Source of the DNA: JAADDG01 sp964450755
Lineage (GTDB): Bacteria > Campylobacterota > Campylobacteria > Campylobacterales > JAADDG01
Reading direction: 5' to 3'
DNA length: 15,163 bases
Assembly: GCA_964450755.1 (NCBI GenBank)
Contig: CAYVDJ010000078.1
Location: forward strand, 1 to 15,163
Shown: one piece after another, positions 14,802 to 15,163 of the stretch
Layout: the number at the start of each line of letters is the position of its first letter
Position numbering within the stretch: the first letter of the stretch is position 1
Notes under the pieces: model-generated
The model's input: only the letters and a program-made list of their open reading frames with translations
Database searches by the model: none
Told to the model about the DNA's origin: nothing
Translations under genes and position numbers: made by a program

Positions 14802-15163
14802 ATGAAAAAATTACCTATCGGAATATCAACATTCAAAGATATAAGAAGTGATAACTATATCTATATAGATAAAACAAAAGAGGCACTTAAGTTGATAGAG
14901 AGCGGTAAATACTACTTCCTCTCCCGCCCTCGACGATTTGGAAAAAGCCTCTTTCTTGATACCTTGAAAAATATCTTTGAAGGAAAAAAAGAACTTTTTG
15001 AAAATCTTTATATTTATGATAAATATGACTTTGAACCTCATCCGGTTATAAAACTAAATATGGGGGGAGTTAGAAATCAAGAAGAACTTGTAAAAGTATT
15101 GTTTGATAACCTAAGAAAAAACCGAGAAAACCTTAAAATAGAGTGCCAAAGTGATGATTATGC
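14802..15163 (+). CDS. AAA-ATPase-like / PD-(D/E)XK family protein (partial, 3' end outside window)
   Basis: An open frame of 120 codons runs off the right edge. It begins MKKLPIGISTFKDIRSDN, continues with YIYIDKTKEALKLIESGKYY and then FLSRPRRFGKSLFLDTL. This is the N-terminal pattern of the AAA-ATPase-like family (PF09820-type), which usually ends in a PD-(D/E)XK nuclease-like domain (PF08011-type) and is about 500-550 residues long. RPRRFGKS at 42-49 is the family's nucleotide-binding loop, with K48 and S49. Members occur in many copies in some gut, sulfur and deep-sea bacteria and their job is not settled; a role in defence or in mobile DNA has been suggested by their spread. The C-terminal domain is not visible here. 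The gene has its own promoter and ribosome site. Confidence 0.85.
   Translation, partial: MKKLPIGISTFKDIRSDNYIYIDKTKEALKLIESGKYYFLSRPRRFGKSLFLDTLKNIFEGKKELFENLYIYDKYDFEPHPVIKLNMGGVRNQEELVKVLFDNLRKNRENLKIECQSDDY

Overview
The window looks like chromosomal DNA from a sulfur-respiring member of the Campylobacterota (Epsilonproteobacteria), of the Sulfurimonas / Nitratiruptor / Nautilia kind. The reasons are the low GC content, extended -10 promoters of the form TGnTATAAT without a clear -35 box, tightly overlapping genes, a psrABC-type sulfur reductase operon, and a NIT-domain chemoreceptor. The genus cannot be fixed from the sequence alone. All recognised genes lie on the + strand.

Layout. Positions 3-119 hold the tail of a gene that may be an OmpR-type response regulator; the usual last strands of the winged helix seem to be missing. 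Positions 120-314 are non-coding, may hold a decayed insertion-sequence end, and carry a sigma-28-like promoter ahead of a chemoreceptor (315-2279), which ends in a strong terminator. Next come cdsA and dxr, coupled by an ATGA overlap (phospholipid and isoprenoid precursor synthesis). They are followed by a 1095-residue membrane protein, MASE1-PAS-PAS-PAS-GGDEF-EAL, with both cyclic-di-GMP active sites and the inhibitory RxxD site intact. A 189-bp AT-rich spacer contains three tandem TATAA units and a small inverted repeat. It leads into a three-gene operon for a periplasmic molybdenum reductase of polysulfide/thiosulfate type (psrA-psrB-psrC), closed by a 12-bp hairpin terminator. A second, compressed operon follows from a TGTTATAAT promoter: greA, argC, an LpxH-like metallophosphoesterase and a Nudix hydrolase, each overlapping the next. 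The right edge cuts through an AAA-ATPase-like / PD-(D/E)XK family gene that has its own TGTTATAAT promoter.

How the parts fit. The psr operon would pass electrons from the quinone pool through PsrC (membrane) and PsrB (four Fe-S clusters) to the PsrA molybdenum site outside the cytoplasmic membrane. The chemoreceptor and the cyclic-di-GMP protein are the two signalling inputs, to swimming and probably to attachment; nothing in the sequence ties them directly to the reductase. cdsA-dxr and greA-argC-lpxH-nudix are housekeeping groups.

I found no clearly new multi-gene system. The points most worth a second look are the possible insertion-sequence relic beside a shortened regulator, the pentanucleotide -10 repeats upstream of psrA, the long ten-helix PsrC, the GNHD (not GNRD) motif in the LpxH-like enzyme, and the cut AAA-ATPase gene at the right edge.
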